Shown here one piece after another: positions 1 to 13,100 of a stretch of DNA of 64,000 nucleotides (positions are counted from its first letter, which is position 1; each line of letters starts with the position of its first letter). This stretch comes from Mesocentrotus franciscanus (taxonomy: Eukaryota > Echinodermata > Echinoidea > Camarodonta > Strongylocentrotidae): NCBI GenBank assembly GCA_037976565.1, contig CP137667.1, forward strand, positions 31,982,459-32,046,458, written 5' to 3'. Position numbers and translations under genes: made by a program. Under the pieces are notes generated by a model. It was not told the DNA's origin. It made no database searches and worked only from the letters and a program-made list of their open reading frames with translations.

Positions 1-189
1 TTAAAAGAATATAGATATATATGAGCAAGATTGATGATAGTGATTCATGCAAATTTCCTCCATTCCAGTCTTGATGAAATACTCTACCATATATCGTATA
101 TGTACATACCAGGTCAGTACTCTCTCTGGTATATAGACTTAGTGTCCTTGTGTCCCCCACCAAACACACACACACACATACAAAAAGCT

Positions 190-535
190 ATGTTGAACTG
201 GTCAATATTTCAACAAAACTTTATGATGATCCCCCCCACTAACCAAACACACACTCATACAAACAAGCCATGTTGAACTGGTCAATATTTCAACAAAACT
301 TTATGATGATCCCCCCCCCCCACTAACCAAACACATACACACAAACAAGCTATGTTGAACTGGTCGATATTCAACCAAAACTTTATGCTGATACCCCTCG
401 GAATGAGAAGGGAAGGAGCTGATGTAGATCGAAGTGAATATGTTCTCTGCTGCTGAACACCACACACATACAAAACTGGTCAATATTTCAACAAAACTTT
501 ATGCTGACACCCCCTCTTCCTTACCCCCCCCCTCC
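190..535 (+). repeat. Tandem repeat with CA-rich spacers
   Basis: Four copies of a unit containing TGTTGAACTGGTCAATATTT, then CAACAAAACTTTATGATGAT, separated by C- and CA-rich runs. Spacing varies from about 87 to 120 bp. No gene is seen in 1-1035. Confidence 0.75.
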
Positions 536-552
536 CCAAACACACACGCACG

Positions 553-895
553 TATCAAACAACAAGAGGACCGACTTTTAAAATTACAGCAATAGTGCAT
601 TTATTAACTGTATATTCATAAGAGTAACCCAGGTCATGCACCTATACATAACATCAAGAACAAAAACAAAAACAGAATGCTGAGTAAAATAGGGTTAAAG
701 TTGAATTCAGTTAGTGCAGGATAGTAAGCAAAGAAAAAGTGCTGACATAGCATGGATCAAACAATAGGAGGACTGCCTTTTACCATTACAGCCATGGTGC
801 ACTTAATTATTGCATATTCATCAGAGTAACCCTGATCATGCACCTATCCAAAACATCAAGAACAAAAACAAAAATAGAATGCTGAGTAAAACACA
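553..895 (+). repeat. Duplicated ~200-bp repeat, third copy at 2825-2960
   Basis: ACAGCAATAGTGCATTTATT at 595 and ACAGCCATGGTGCACTTAAT at 787, each followed by CATCAAGAACAAAAACAAAA and AGAATGCTGAGTAAAA, mark two direct copies. A third related copy lies at 2825-2960 within array unit 0. Confidence 0.7.
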
Positions 896-1035
896 ATGAG
901 TCTTAATCATTTAAGCCAGTACATGAAGGTTAAGTTCATTTGGTGTGTACATTACATCAAAAGTAACAACAGTCAAAATTTAATTATCAGACCTTTCATG
1001 AAATGTCGGGCAAGGACACTGTATTTCTATTATAC

Positions 1036-1197
1036 CTGAATGGATGATGCCTTTGCTTTCAATGTAGAGTAGAACTCATAATCCACTTCGTGGAATAACA
1101 GGTGAGTCAGGTCTGGCATGGAACACAATGATTCTGCTAGGTTCTGGGTTGAGCTTGGTGTGAGAAGATGGACTCTTAGAAGACAGAGATCTTGGAC
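1036..1197 (-). CDS. NLR LRR exon (distal, outside array)
   Basis: A 162-nt phase 0-0 exon of 54 codons lies between acceptor TTATTATTAG/GTC and donor ATTCAG/GTATAA. It encodes VQDLCLLRVHLLTPSSTQNL and then AESLCSMPDLTHLLF and YEFYSTLKAKASSIQ. It shares the LRR exon pattern but is more diverged than the three array copies and has different flanks, so it was not made by the 3.77-kb duplication. No stop or poly(A) signal is evident between it and position 1, so later exons probably lie outside the window. Confidence 0.8.
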
Positions 1198-4100
1198 CTA
1201 ATAATAAAATCACATAGGTATTAACGATAACATTCTATTCTTGTATAGCACATGTCACATTATGATAAAGGTAACATCTATTTGTGCTTCCAAAGGACTT
1301 TGAATATTATTACCCCTGCTTTAGCTCCGGCAACCACGTTGCTCAGTACATTCAAGGAATATATCCTACCAGGTACCCACTTACTACCGGTACTAACTGA
1401 GTCAAGTGTGGCAAATATAGATTAATGTCTTTTCAAACAATACTGGTGCTCAAGCAGGGATTCGAAACCCATACCTTGTGATTCACAGTCCAGAGACTTA
1501 TCCACTGGACCAAAAACACCTCTACATGAACCATGGTTCAGTCCATTATTTTAGAATGTATATTATCCATATGAATTGTTTTATTAAACAGAGCTGCATT
1601 TGTGTTTGGAGAATTGAATAAACCATACACAAAAAATATTAGACACATCTGTGACATTGCATACATGCTATACATTCATGAGTGAAAGTAGTAATTATAC
1701 ATTAATGTACCTGTAGAGTCTGTACATGTAGCTGTGCTTAAAAGTAAACTGTAATTAATCTAGATCTTCATCCTTGTTTAGTAAGTATTGACTCTGAAGT
1801 ATACTGATGACATTTCAATACCTTATAAATTCCTTAGAACAATATTTGTGTCTACTAGTCTTTAGAGCAGTGTTTTTCAACTGGGGTGCTGCAAGATCTC
1901 TCTAGGAGTGATGGGAGAGAATGTTAAATCACGGACCTTGTGATCCACAGTCTGGTGACATATCCACTCGTCCACGACACCTCTACTAGTTTTTTCATAG
2001 TTAATAAATTTCTCTTACTCAATAACAGAATTATCCATGTATTGATTTTAATTTGATATCAAATTATTTACAGAGCTGGGAGCTCTAATTAAAATCTTAT
2101 TCAAATGTACATTCTAGTGTGAAGTCGCCTTATTTCTTGTTCGCAAACATATCACAACATAAAAGACCCTCTTTCTAATACTGTTCCTTTGTCTGCTAAG
2201 ACTAATATAAATATTCATATAAATCATTACACACATTGAACAAATATTGACTGTTGCTAAAATATCATAACTCCTTAAACTCATCTCCCGTTACATGTGT
2301 ACATGCATGTATTCATCATGGCATGGATATAGAGTAAAAATACACATACATACCTGTAAGTTTGACGCCTTTGCATTCAGTGCAGAATAGAACTCCTCCT
2401 GGGACTTCCGTCCATCTAATGTCAGATTAGTCAGGTTTGGCATGGAACACAAAGCATATGCTATGTGTTGTGAAGAGGCTGATGTTGGACACCTAACTTC
2501 TGCAAGCTCGACAGTTTTGACCTACATGTATACAAACAGTGATCATACAAGTACATTACCAGAGTACATGTTTTACTTAAATGACTGCAAATATAACTGG
2601 GTGCTCCGATATACATGTATGGTGTATGGCTATGCTCAGTTGACAAATGCTCAGGGCTTTTTTAGTCACATATATATATATATATATGGTTTGGATGAGA
2701 GCTGCAAATAGGCTTGAGCTTAGCTAGGTTTAGTGTTACTGTTAGATATAGATTTTGGTGCAGGGTTAAGTTCAGAATTTGGTTAGTTCAGGGTAGTGGG
2801 TGCAGAAAATTTGTTATCAGAGCATGCATCAAAAAAGAACAATAGGACTGACTTTTACTATTACAGCCATAGTACATTTCATTACTGCATATTCATCAGA
2901 GTAAATGCATCCATCCAAAATATTTATCAACAAAAACAAACACAGGATGCTGAGCAAAACCCATCTTGAACAAAACTGTAATATGAAGGTTACGTTAATT
3001 TGCCAAATGGATTTTCAACTCCATTGATTTACATATACTTCTAGATCGACATGTATGTTCCTCTTTATATAACTTTTGTGTACTAGCTGTCATCATGTGA
3101 TGAGGCTGGTGTGGGGCACTCAACATCATAAGGCAGAGAGTCTGGATCTGTACAGAAACGGAATGACTGAAATAGGTTTAACACTGGCAGATGGAAAGGG
3201 GGGGGGGGGTGGAAGTTTGTAAACATGTGGTCAGAGACCACATCACTGAAAGGTTCTTATTGGGGCTAGTATTCATTTGCTCAAGAGTAGTTTCCGCATT
3301 CTTTGTCTACTTTTATAAGTTAAATCAGACACTGAGAATGTGTATTATTTATATGTTGGAAAATACTTAGTACCTTCAGGTAATTTTTATGTACATTATA
3401 GTTAGTAACAAGTGGATGAAAATGTAGGAGAAGATGGCAGTAAGAGGAGGATCAGGAAGACCCGAGCGTAGGAGGGAATTGCAGTGGTTTTACTGTATTT
3501 TCGAGTTATGTGAATTAAATGCAAATCTTCTCAGTAAAATATTCAGTATAGCACCTTTTTTATGTAATTCAAAGATTTAGACATTGCTAAAGAAAATATA
3601 CTAATAGAGAGATAAGTTAAAGCATAAAATGATGATGATGATACCAATGGACGTTATATTGTACATGAAAGCGGTCTAGCTATGGAACATATACATTCCT
3701 TACTATAATTTTCCTTCTTGGTTCGTACTATGTGGCGTGCTATGTTTTAGTAATTTGCATGCACTAAAGTTCTGTTGAATGAAGACATTATACCAACAGG
3801 CAACAACAAAATAGCTATTATTATTATTATTATTTATTAGGCCAATCATAAAAGCGCAATACAATTACATTTTGACAGATCATGCAATACATAAACAATA
3901 CAAGAGGAAAAGGGAGGGAGCAACGTGTGGGCCAGGGCTCACAAAAGTGAAATTCAACACTATCACCCGGAGGCATGTGAGCCCTCACAGGTTGCACCCA
4001 AATCAACTTAGATATAAACATAACATTGACATACACACAATATTGCACATTGTTTTTTAAAAAATACATCTTAACTCTCCTCCTCCAAAAACTAAAACTA

Positions 4101-7100
4101 AAATGACTCATTTATTACATATCGCATATTCCTACAAATAAGGATATAATTTAGATATACCAAGAAAATTATAATCATTATGATACAAGCAGCATTGTAT
4201 TAAAGTAATGAGGAATTAAAAACTAAGGAGGCTGGTATCATCAACAGCGTTGAGAAAAATCAAAGAAATAAGGCATAATGTATTTAGATAAGACGCAGGA
4301 TATAAAGCCTACAGTATGCAAGGGCCTTAAACAGTATCAAAATGTAAGCGTATAAATAATGTAAAATACAAGAGTAAAGATAATATAATATAATACCTAG
4401 CTCAGTATTATATGTGCTTGAAGAAGGCATGTCTATATATCAGTAACTGTAAGCCTATTAATATGTAATAAAGAAGTAAGAGTAATTAAGTACAATACAA
4501 TTGTTATATGTATAATGTGTGTATAATCCAGCATCATGGCACGATATCTAATAAAATAAAATAAACGAAAACTAGTCAGAGGGTATAAAGTGAGGTAATA
4601 GAGATAATACTACAACTAGGCACTATCTAGAATTGCTGCTTTTGAGACCCGGAGAAAAGAAGAAAGAGAGGATACCACTGCCTCATCTCTGACACTGATG
4701 GGAAGAGTGTCCCAAAGTCTTGGAAGTCGCCTTGAAGGAGAGAAGAACAGAGAATTTGTACGAGAAGGAAGATGACGAAAGGACAGAGTGTGGGGACGGC
4801 GAGGATTGATGCGCATGTTATCAAGCAGAGCTGAACAATCACATAGACCGTATAACCATTTCATGGCAAAAGAACACAAAAGGTAGTCTCTACGAGAAGC
4901 TAGTGTATACCAATTGAGAGAGCGGAGTCTCTCGTTGTATGGCATCACTCCACGACATTGCTTCAGTGCAATGCGTGTGGCGGTTCTCTGGATCCGTTCA
5001 AGTTTGTTTTCCTGGGAACATGTCATTGGGTGCCAGGCTGGAATGCCATACTCTAGTAACGGGAGTACTAGTGCCTTGTAAAGACAAAATATAGAGTTGG
5101 ATGAAGCACCACGTGCAACAAGTCTTATGAAGCCAAGGAGGCGATTCGCCCGAGACACAATCGCATCCACGTGCGAATTCCATGTCAGGTCGGAGCTTAT
5201 AACTACGCCGAGGTACCTAAATGTGGAATACCTAGCGGGTCTTAAGACATGGGATGTTGTAAAAGGTCGGTTGGTATTAACGTGTTCAGGGGATCTCCCT
5301 GCACAGTTTCTAGGTGGTCTGGACTACCTTGACAATATTGAGCTGGAAAAAAATGGTGGCTATTTTTTTAAAATGGCTGCAATGAAAAACCAATTTTCAA
5401 CTAGAAATATCGCAATCTGTATTGCCGCGCAATGCGAATGTATCCCCCGGCAGTGGCAGCGATTTTGTGTCATCCTTATGTTCGAAGGAGGGACAGAGAT
5501 CCCCTCTCCCCTCCCTGAAACAAAAGGATGACGTAGAGATTGCCACTAGTGGCTCAAACTATTGTCAAGACTAGGATAGGAGCAGCATCACCAAACCAAT
5601 ATGTGTGTAGATTAGAGTATAATGCATCTCTGTACAAAATTTGAAAGAAATCTTTTAAGAAATGTGGCAGTTAGAGCGCACAAAAGACAGCCACCAAAAT
5701 ACGACCTTTGACCCTATAACAGACGGAGCACAGGTGGCAGCATCACCAAACACTAAAGATGTGTAGATTGTACTAAGACACACCTCCATACAACATTTGA
5801 AAGAAATCCGTCACGAAATGTGGCATTTAGAGTGCGTAAAAGACATATGACCTTTTACCATATAAAAAACGGAACAATGAGGGCAGCATAGCCCAAAAGT
5901 GTAGATGTGTCGATTGTACCAAGAAGATTTGAAAGAAATCCGTCATGAAATATGACCTGCAGAGCGCACACACTAGGCACCCATCAAGATATGACCTTTG
6001 ACCCTATAAAAGACGGAACACTGGAGGCAGCAGGCAGCATCAGCAAAATCTTACCAAGATACACCTTCGTTCAAAATTTGAACAAAATTTGAACAAAATC
6101 CCTTGAGAAATGTGGCCTATAGAGCGCACACAAACCATCCACAAAAATATGGGCTTTTACCCTATAGAAGATGGAACAATGGGGGCAGCATCCCCAAAAG
6201 CTAGAGGTGTGTAGATTATACCAAGATACACCTCCATACAAAATTTGAAAGAAATCTGTCAAGAAATGTGGCATTTAGAGCGCATAAAAGACATATGACC
6301 TTTTACCATATAAAAGAGGGAACAATGAGGGCAGCCTCGCCCAAAAGTGTAGATGTGTAGATTGTACCAAGAAACATCTCCATACAAAATTTGAAAGAAA
6401 TCCGTCAAGAAATGTGTCAGTTAGAGCGCATAAAAGACATATGACCTTTTACCATATAAAAGACGGAACAATGAGGGCAGCATCGCCCAAAAGTGTAGAT
6501 GTGTAGATTGTACCAAGATACATCTCCTTTCAACATTTGAAAGAAATCCGTCATGAAATATGACCTGCAGAGCGCACACTAGACACCCACCAAAATATGA
6601 CCTTCGACCCTATAAAACACGGGACACTCGAGGCAGCATCACCAAAAACTATAGGTGCGTAGATTTTACCAACATACACTTCCATACTAAATTTGATAGA
6701 AATCTGTTAAGAAATGATGCAGTTAGACCACACACTAGAGTGCACACAAGATATCTATCAAAATATAACCTTTGACCCTATAAAAGACGGAACACTGGAG
6801 GCAGCATCAGCAAAATCTATAGGCTTGTAGATCGTACCAGGATACACCTTCGTTCAAAATATGAACAAAATCCCTTGAGAAATGTGGCCTATAGAGCGCA
6901 CACAAACCATCCACAAAAATATAGGCTTTTACCCTATAGAAGACGGAACACTGGAGGCAGCATCACCAAAATCTATAGGCTTCTAGATCATACCAAGATA
7001 CACCTTTGTTCAAAGTTTGAACAAAATCCCTTGAGAAATGTGGCCTATAGAGCAGGCTGCTATAGAGCGCACACAAACCATCCACAAAAATATGGCCTTT

Positions 7101-10100
7101 TACCCTATAGAAGACGGAACACTGAGGGCAGCATCACCAAAAGCTATAGGTGTGTAGATTATACCAAGATACACCTCCATACAAAATTTGAAAGAAATCC
7201 GTCAAGGAATGTGGCAGTTAGAGCGCACACTAGAATTTGACGCGGCGGCGGCGTAACGCTGCTGAATCCAAAGTACCCCACCGGCATACTGCCGGGGGAT
7301 ACAATAATTGAAAGATAATTTTGTAACAGAACATCATTTTACCATATATGTGGTATCATATAACAGGAAATTAAATTATCTACAAGATGATACCACATTT
7401 ATGTGATGATTGAATTTACTTTAAATACCAATTTTTGGCCGAACATATTTTTAACAACTTTTTCCAAAAGTATGAATTGCACTAAAATACATATTTCTCC
7501 ATATTTCAACAACTTTTAAAACTGAAGAATTAAAAATAAATAGAAAACTTTCCTGATTTTTGTTGAATATGATCTGAAAATGAACAGATTTATTGCTTTT
7601 TATGTAAAAAAAGTTATAGCATAGCAAAGTTCATACTTTGATATTTAGCATTTTGGACAATAAGCACAGGTCAGTTCCCTGATAATATGTTTAATGTGCG
7701 TCATCATTGCCGCATATGTGTCAGATTTGCCCTTGCAACTGAATCACTATTCTCTACTTGCATTCTATCTTTTTTCTTAATGATTGAAGGGACAGTGAAG
7801 AGGGAAGGAGTGGGCTGGGTGATGGGGGAGACACAAGTGGCAGGCCGGGGCAATTCATAAATTCCCCCCCAAATTAGCAATTATGAATTGTAATCAATAC
7901 AAATTGTGTAAGGTAATTGTAGAATCTTGGTTTTATATGACATGGTCACATAAAACATAGAATCATGTCTGGATTTACAAATATTTTAATGAAGTTCTAT
8001 AAAAGACTTAACAGAGTTGTTAGCAATATCAATGCATGTAACAGCCTACACATTTTGGATTCATGCATGATAACATTGTAATTATGTAATCTGCAATTAA
8101 AAGTTGTGATATGCTATTACCTCTACTTGAACTGAGAGACAAGAAATCATACATTACATGTACATTTCAACTAGTAGAATTATGAAGAAACTATCAGAAA
8201 CTTCCTAACCAGCTTTTGCCTTTTAGTATGAGGTAGAAATTTCAGTTGCAAGATTGAGGATGTAGTAAGTTTGCTAACTCAAATCAGAATATTTCTACTT
8301 CTTAGCAAACTTTTGGATTAATGATAAAATATAATCTAGCAGCTTATTCTAGAATTTTCCTATGTAATCGTCTGGCATCACCATGGAGCAATCCTAGAGA
8401 TTCTTCTCACAGACTCTGTATAGCAACATTACTTGATGTAAATATAAGAGTAAGTGAACCAATATATATATAGATGGTTTTACTTGTTCCACTTTAACAC
8501 TTGTAGATTAGAATAAACCTTAATATTATGTAGCATGAATTTTGGTCCATTCTTGTGTTTTGGATCACAACACTTAAATCGGATTTGCAACCTTTTGTGA
8601 TGACTTACATGTTTGTTACATCCAATGCTCCTGTAATTTAATACTAATATACCTATTATCCCCATCTTACTTTTGTTTTAAAATTGATATAGGTATAAGA
8701 GGGTAACATTGACCAAAGCAACCTCACACTCGATGAATTTCAGAATTCCTGGGTCTGTCTTTTAAGATCTTGCAAGAATTACAAGAAAGAGTGAAATTTT
8801 GCCTGCTAATGTTGAGTAACATTTCAAAGTTAGGTTTATATCAAATATGAATACATTACAGTGTGACTATTATTAAAATGATACATCCCCCTCCCCCTCC
8901 TCTATATTATAGGTTCTTACAGCAAGATGAGTAAGCAGCCAAGAAAACATGTGGCAGATAGTGCCATGTCCCTGAAGCATGTGCCTGCTAAGAAGTCTTC
9001 CAAAGATATGAGCACTGACTAGTGACTACACAAAATCCATCATATACCAACAAGAGTCTGTAATGAGCTTATTCTTCATCCAGTTATCAACATATTCAAA
9101 GCTTATACAAGCCATGTTGGCCTGGCAAGATGAAGTGTTTAACAGAATTCACACCAAGTCTGCATCAGAAACCTGGTTGGAGGAAAATGCACCAAGGTGG
9201 CACGCAAAATGTCGTAGCTGGTGCATACATGGGAAAAGCTACCAGTGTGCTGAAAAGAAACATCTTGCCAATTACCAGAGTACAGTACAGTAGGAAATGG
9301 GATAATTCCGGGCAACGGAATGCCCCAGTACTCTCATATTCAAGTTTATTTGGCGACAGGGTGCCTGCATACAGTATTTTATATCGCTATTCTTCTCCCC
9401 TACCTCCCATCCCCCCCCCCATTTAGTCAGGTGCAACTCAATCAGGTTGTTTATTAAGGCCTTTTTCTGCCACACTGTACGTTTGAGCTCAACTTAGTAT
9501 TTTCTGTATACTGCAGCGATATTACAAGCTTGTTGGAATTTGACAGATATTTAAATTTGCAAAGTAACAAATATTTGATCATTTGCTTGTAGTTTTTCAT
9601 GGTTAATAAATTTCTCCCACTCAATAACAGAATGTTATCCATGTATTGATTTTAATTTGATATCAAATTACTTACAGAGCTGGGAGCTTTAATTAAAAGC
9701 TTATTCAAATGTACATTCTAGTGTGGCGTCGCCTTATTTCTTGTTCGCAAACATATCACTACCGGTATATATAAGACCATCTTTCCAATACTGTTCCTTT
9801 GTCTGCTAAGACTATTATATATTATAATTTAAAAAAACACATACATTAAAAAAATTGCTGACTGTAGCTAGTATATCATGAATCCTTAATCTCATCTCCA
9901 CTGCTACATGTGTACATGCATGAATTCATCATGACATGGATATAGAGTACAAACACACATACATACCTGTAAGGTTGACGCCTTTGCATTCAGTGCAGAA
10001 TAGAACTCCTCCTGGAAATCCGTTCCACGTAGTGTCAGGTCAGTCAGGTTTGGCATGGAACACACAGCTTCTGCTAGAAGTTGTGAAGAAGCTGATGTTG

Positions 10101-13100
10101 GACTCGTAACATGTTTAAGCTCGAAAGTCCGTACCTACATGTATACAAACAGTGATCCATACAAGTACATTACCAGAGTACATGTTTTAATTGAATGACA
10201 GAATATATAATAGCTGTCATCATGTGATGAGGCTGGTGTGAGGCACTCGACATCATAAGGCAGAGAGTCTGGATCTGTACAGAAACTGAATGACTGAAAT
10301 AGGTTTAACACTGGCAGATGGAGGGGGGGGGGGCAGGAAGTTTGTAAACATGTGGTCAGAGACCGCATCACTGAAAGGTTCTTGTTGGGGCTAGTATTCA
10401 TTTGTTCAGAGTAGTTTCCTCAATATTAATCCTTTGTTTACTTTTATAAGTTAAATCACACACTGAGAATGGGTATTATTTGTATGTTGGAAAATACTTA
10501 GTACCTTCAGGTAATTTTTATGTACATTATAGTTAGTAAGATCAAAAGTTAATGATAATGCAAGGCCTTTGTCAAAAGTCAGGGATGGATAATAGGAGAT
10601 GACCATGTTAGTAAGAGGAAGATCAGGAAGTCCCGAGCATAGGAGGTAATTGCAGTGATTCTACTGTATTTTTGAGGTATGTGAATTAAATGTAAATCTT
10701 CTCAGTAAAATATTCAGTTATAGCACCTTTTCATTGTAATTCAAAGATTTAGACCAGCATTGCTTAAGAAAATATACTATTAGAGAGTTTAAAGAATGAT
10801 TATTTTAATTACAAGCGTAAAATGATAATGATGATAATAATAGACGTTATATTGTACATGAAAGCGGTCTAGCTATAGAACATAAACATTCCTTACTATA
10901 ATTTTTCTTCGTGGCTCGTACTATGTGGCGTGCTATGTTTTAGTAATTTGTATGTACTAAAGTTATGTTAAATGAAGACATTATAACAACAGGCAACAAC
11001 AAAATAGCTGAATACCTAGGGGGTTTTGAGACATGGGATGTTGTAAAAGGTTGGTCGGTATGAACGTGTTCAGAGGATCTCCCTGCACAATTTCTAGGTG
11101 GACTCCCGAGTGGGTGGACTACCTTGACAATATTTGGCTGGAAAAAAATGGTAGCCACTTTTACTCAAAATGGCTGCAATGAAAACCAATTTTCATTAAT
11201 TGGAAGATAATTTTGTAACAGAACATCATTTAACCATGTATGTGGTATCATATAAAAGGAAATTAAATTATCTACAAGATGATACCACATTTAGGATGAT
11301 TGAATTTACTAACAGACAATTTTTGGCCAAACATATGATTTTTAAACATTTTTTCAAAAAGTATGAATTGCACTAAAATACATATTTCTCCATATTTCAA
11401 CAACTTTGAAACTGAAGTATTAAAAATATATAGAAAACTTTCCTGATATTAGTTGAATATGATCTGAAAATAACCAGGTTTATTGCTTTTTACGTAAAAA
11501 CAGTTATAGCGTAGCAAACTTCATATTTTGATATTTAGCATTTTGGACAATTAATATTCACAGGTCAGTTCTGGTCCCCATGGATGACCAGCGGCATCAT
11601 AACGATGCTGCTGAATATGGGCTATCCAGCTGTTTATTTTATCTTGTAATTCATAATTCTATTTGTTATTGTTTTACTGGATGCATGTTGATTTTTTATA
11701 CGGAAATAAAACAAACAAACAGTTCCCTGATAATACGTTTAATGTGCACCATCATTGCCGCATATGTGTCAGATTTTCCCTTGCAACTGAAACACAAATT
11801 CTCTAGTTGCATTCTATCTTTTTTCGTAATGATTGAAGGGACAGTGAACAGGAAAGGGTTGGGCTTGATGATGGGGGACACAAGGTGCAGGAGCAGTTAA
11901 TAAATTCCCCCCAAAATTAGCAATTATGAATTGTAATTAATAAAAATTGTGTAAGGTGTAAAAATTGTGTCAGAAACTTCCTAACCACCTTGTGCCTTTT
12001 AGTATGAGGTAGAAATTTCAGTTGCAGGATTGAGGATGTAGTAAGTTTGCTAACTCAAATCAGAATATTTCTACTTCTTAGCAAACTTTTGGATTATTGA
12101 TAAAATATAATCTAGCAGCTTATTCTAGAATTTTCCTATGTAATCGTCTGGCATCACTATGGAGCAATCCTAGAGATTCTTCTCACAGACTCTGTATAGC
12201 AACATTACCTGATGTAAATATAAGAGTAAGTGAACCAATATATATATAGATGTTTTTACTTGTTCCACTTTAACACTTGTAGATTAGAATAAACCTTAAT
12301 ATTATGTAGCATGAATTTTGGTCCATTCTTGTGTTTTGGATCACAACACTTAAATCGGATTTGCAACCTTTTGTGATGACTTACATGTTTGTTACATCCA
12401 ATGCTCCTGTAATTTAATACTAATATACCTATTATCCCCATCTTACTTTTGTTTTAAAATTGATATAGGTATAAGAGGGTAACATTAACCAAAGCAACCT
12501 CACACTCGATGAATTTCAGAATTCCTGGGTCTGTCTTTTAAGATCTTGCAAGAATTACAAGAAAGAGTGAAATTTTGCCTGCTAATGTTGAGTAACATTT
12601 CAAAGTTAGGTTTATATCAAATATGAATACATTACAGTGTGACTATTATTAAAATGATACACCCCCTCCCCTCCTCTATATTATAGGTTCCTACAGCAAG
12701 ATGAGTAAGCAGCCAAGAAAACATGTGGCAGATAGTGCCATGTCCCTGAAGCATGTGCCTGCTAAGAAGTCTTCCAAAGATATGAGCACTGACTAGTGAC
12801 TACACAAAATCCATCATATACCAACAAGAGTCTGTAATGAGCTTATTCTTCATCCAGTTAACAACATATTCAAAGCTTATACAAGCCATGTTGGCCCGGC
12901 AAGATGAAGTGTTTAACAGAATTCACACCAAGTCTGCATCAGAAACCTGGTTGGAGGAAAATGCACCAAGGTGGCACGCAAAATGTCGTAGCTTGTGCAT
13001 ACATGAGAAAAGCTACCAGTGTGCTGAAAAGAAACATCTTGCCAATTACCCGAGTACAGTACAGTAGGAAATGGGATAATTCCGGGCAACGGAATGCCCC

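Noticed and set aside
1445..1520. Functional tRNA gene
   Set aside because: Acceptor stem and boxes fit, but the anticodon stem does not pair; better explained as a SINE.
8480..8665. Identical 61-codon minus-strand frames at 8480 and 12256
   Set aside because: Identity comes from the recent tandem duplication, not constraint; no motif or splice context.
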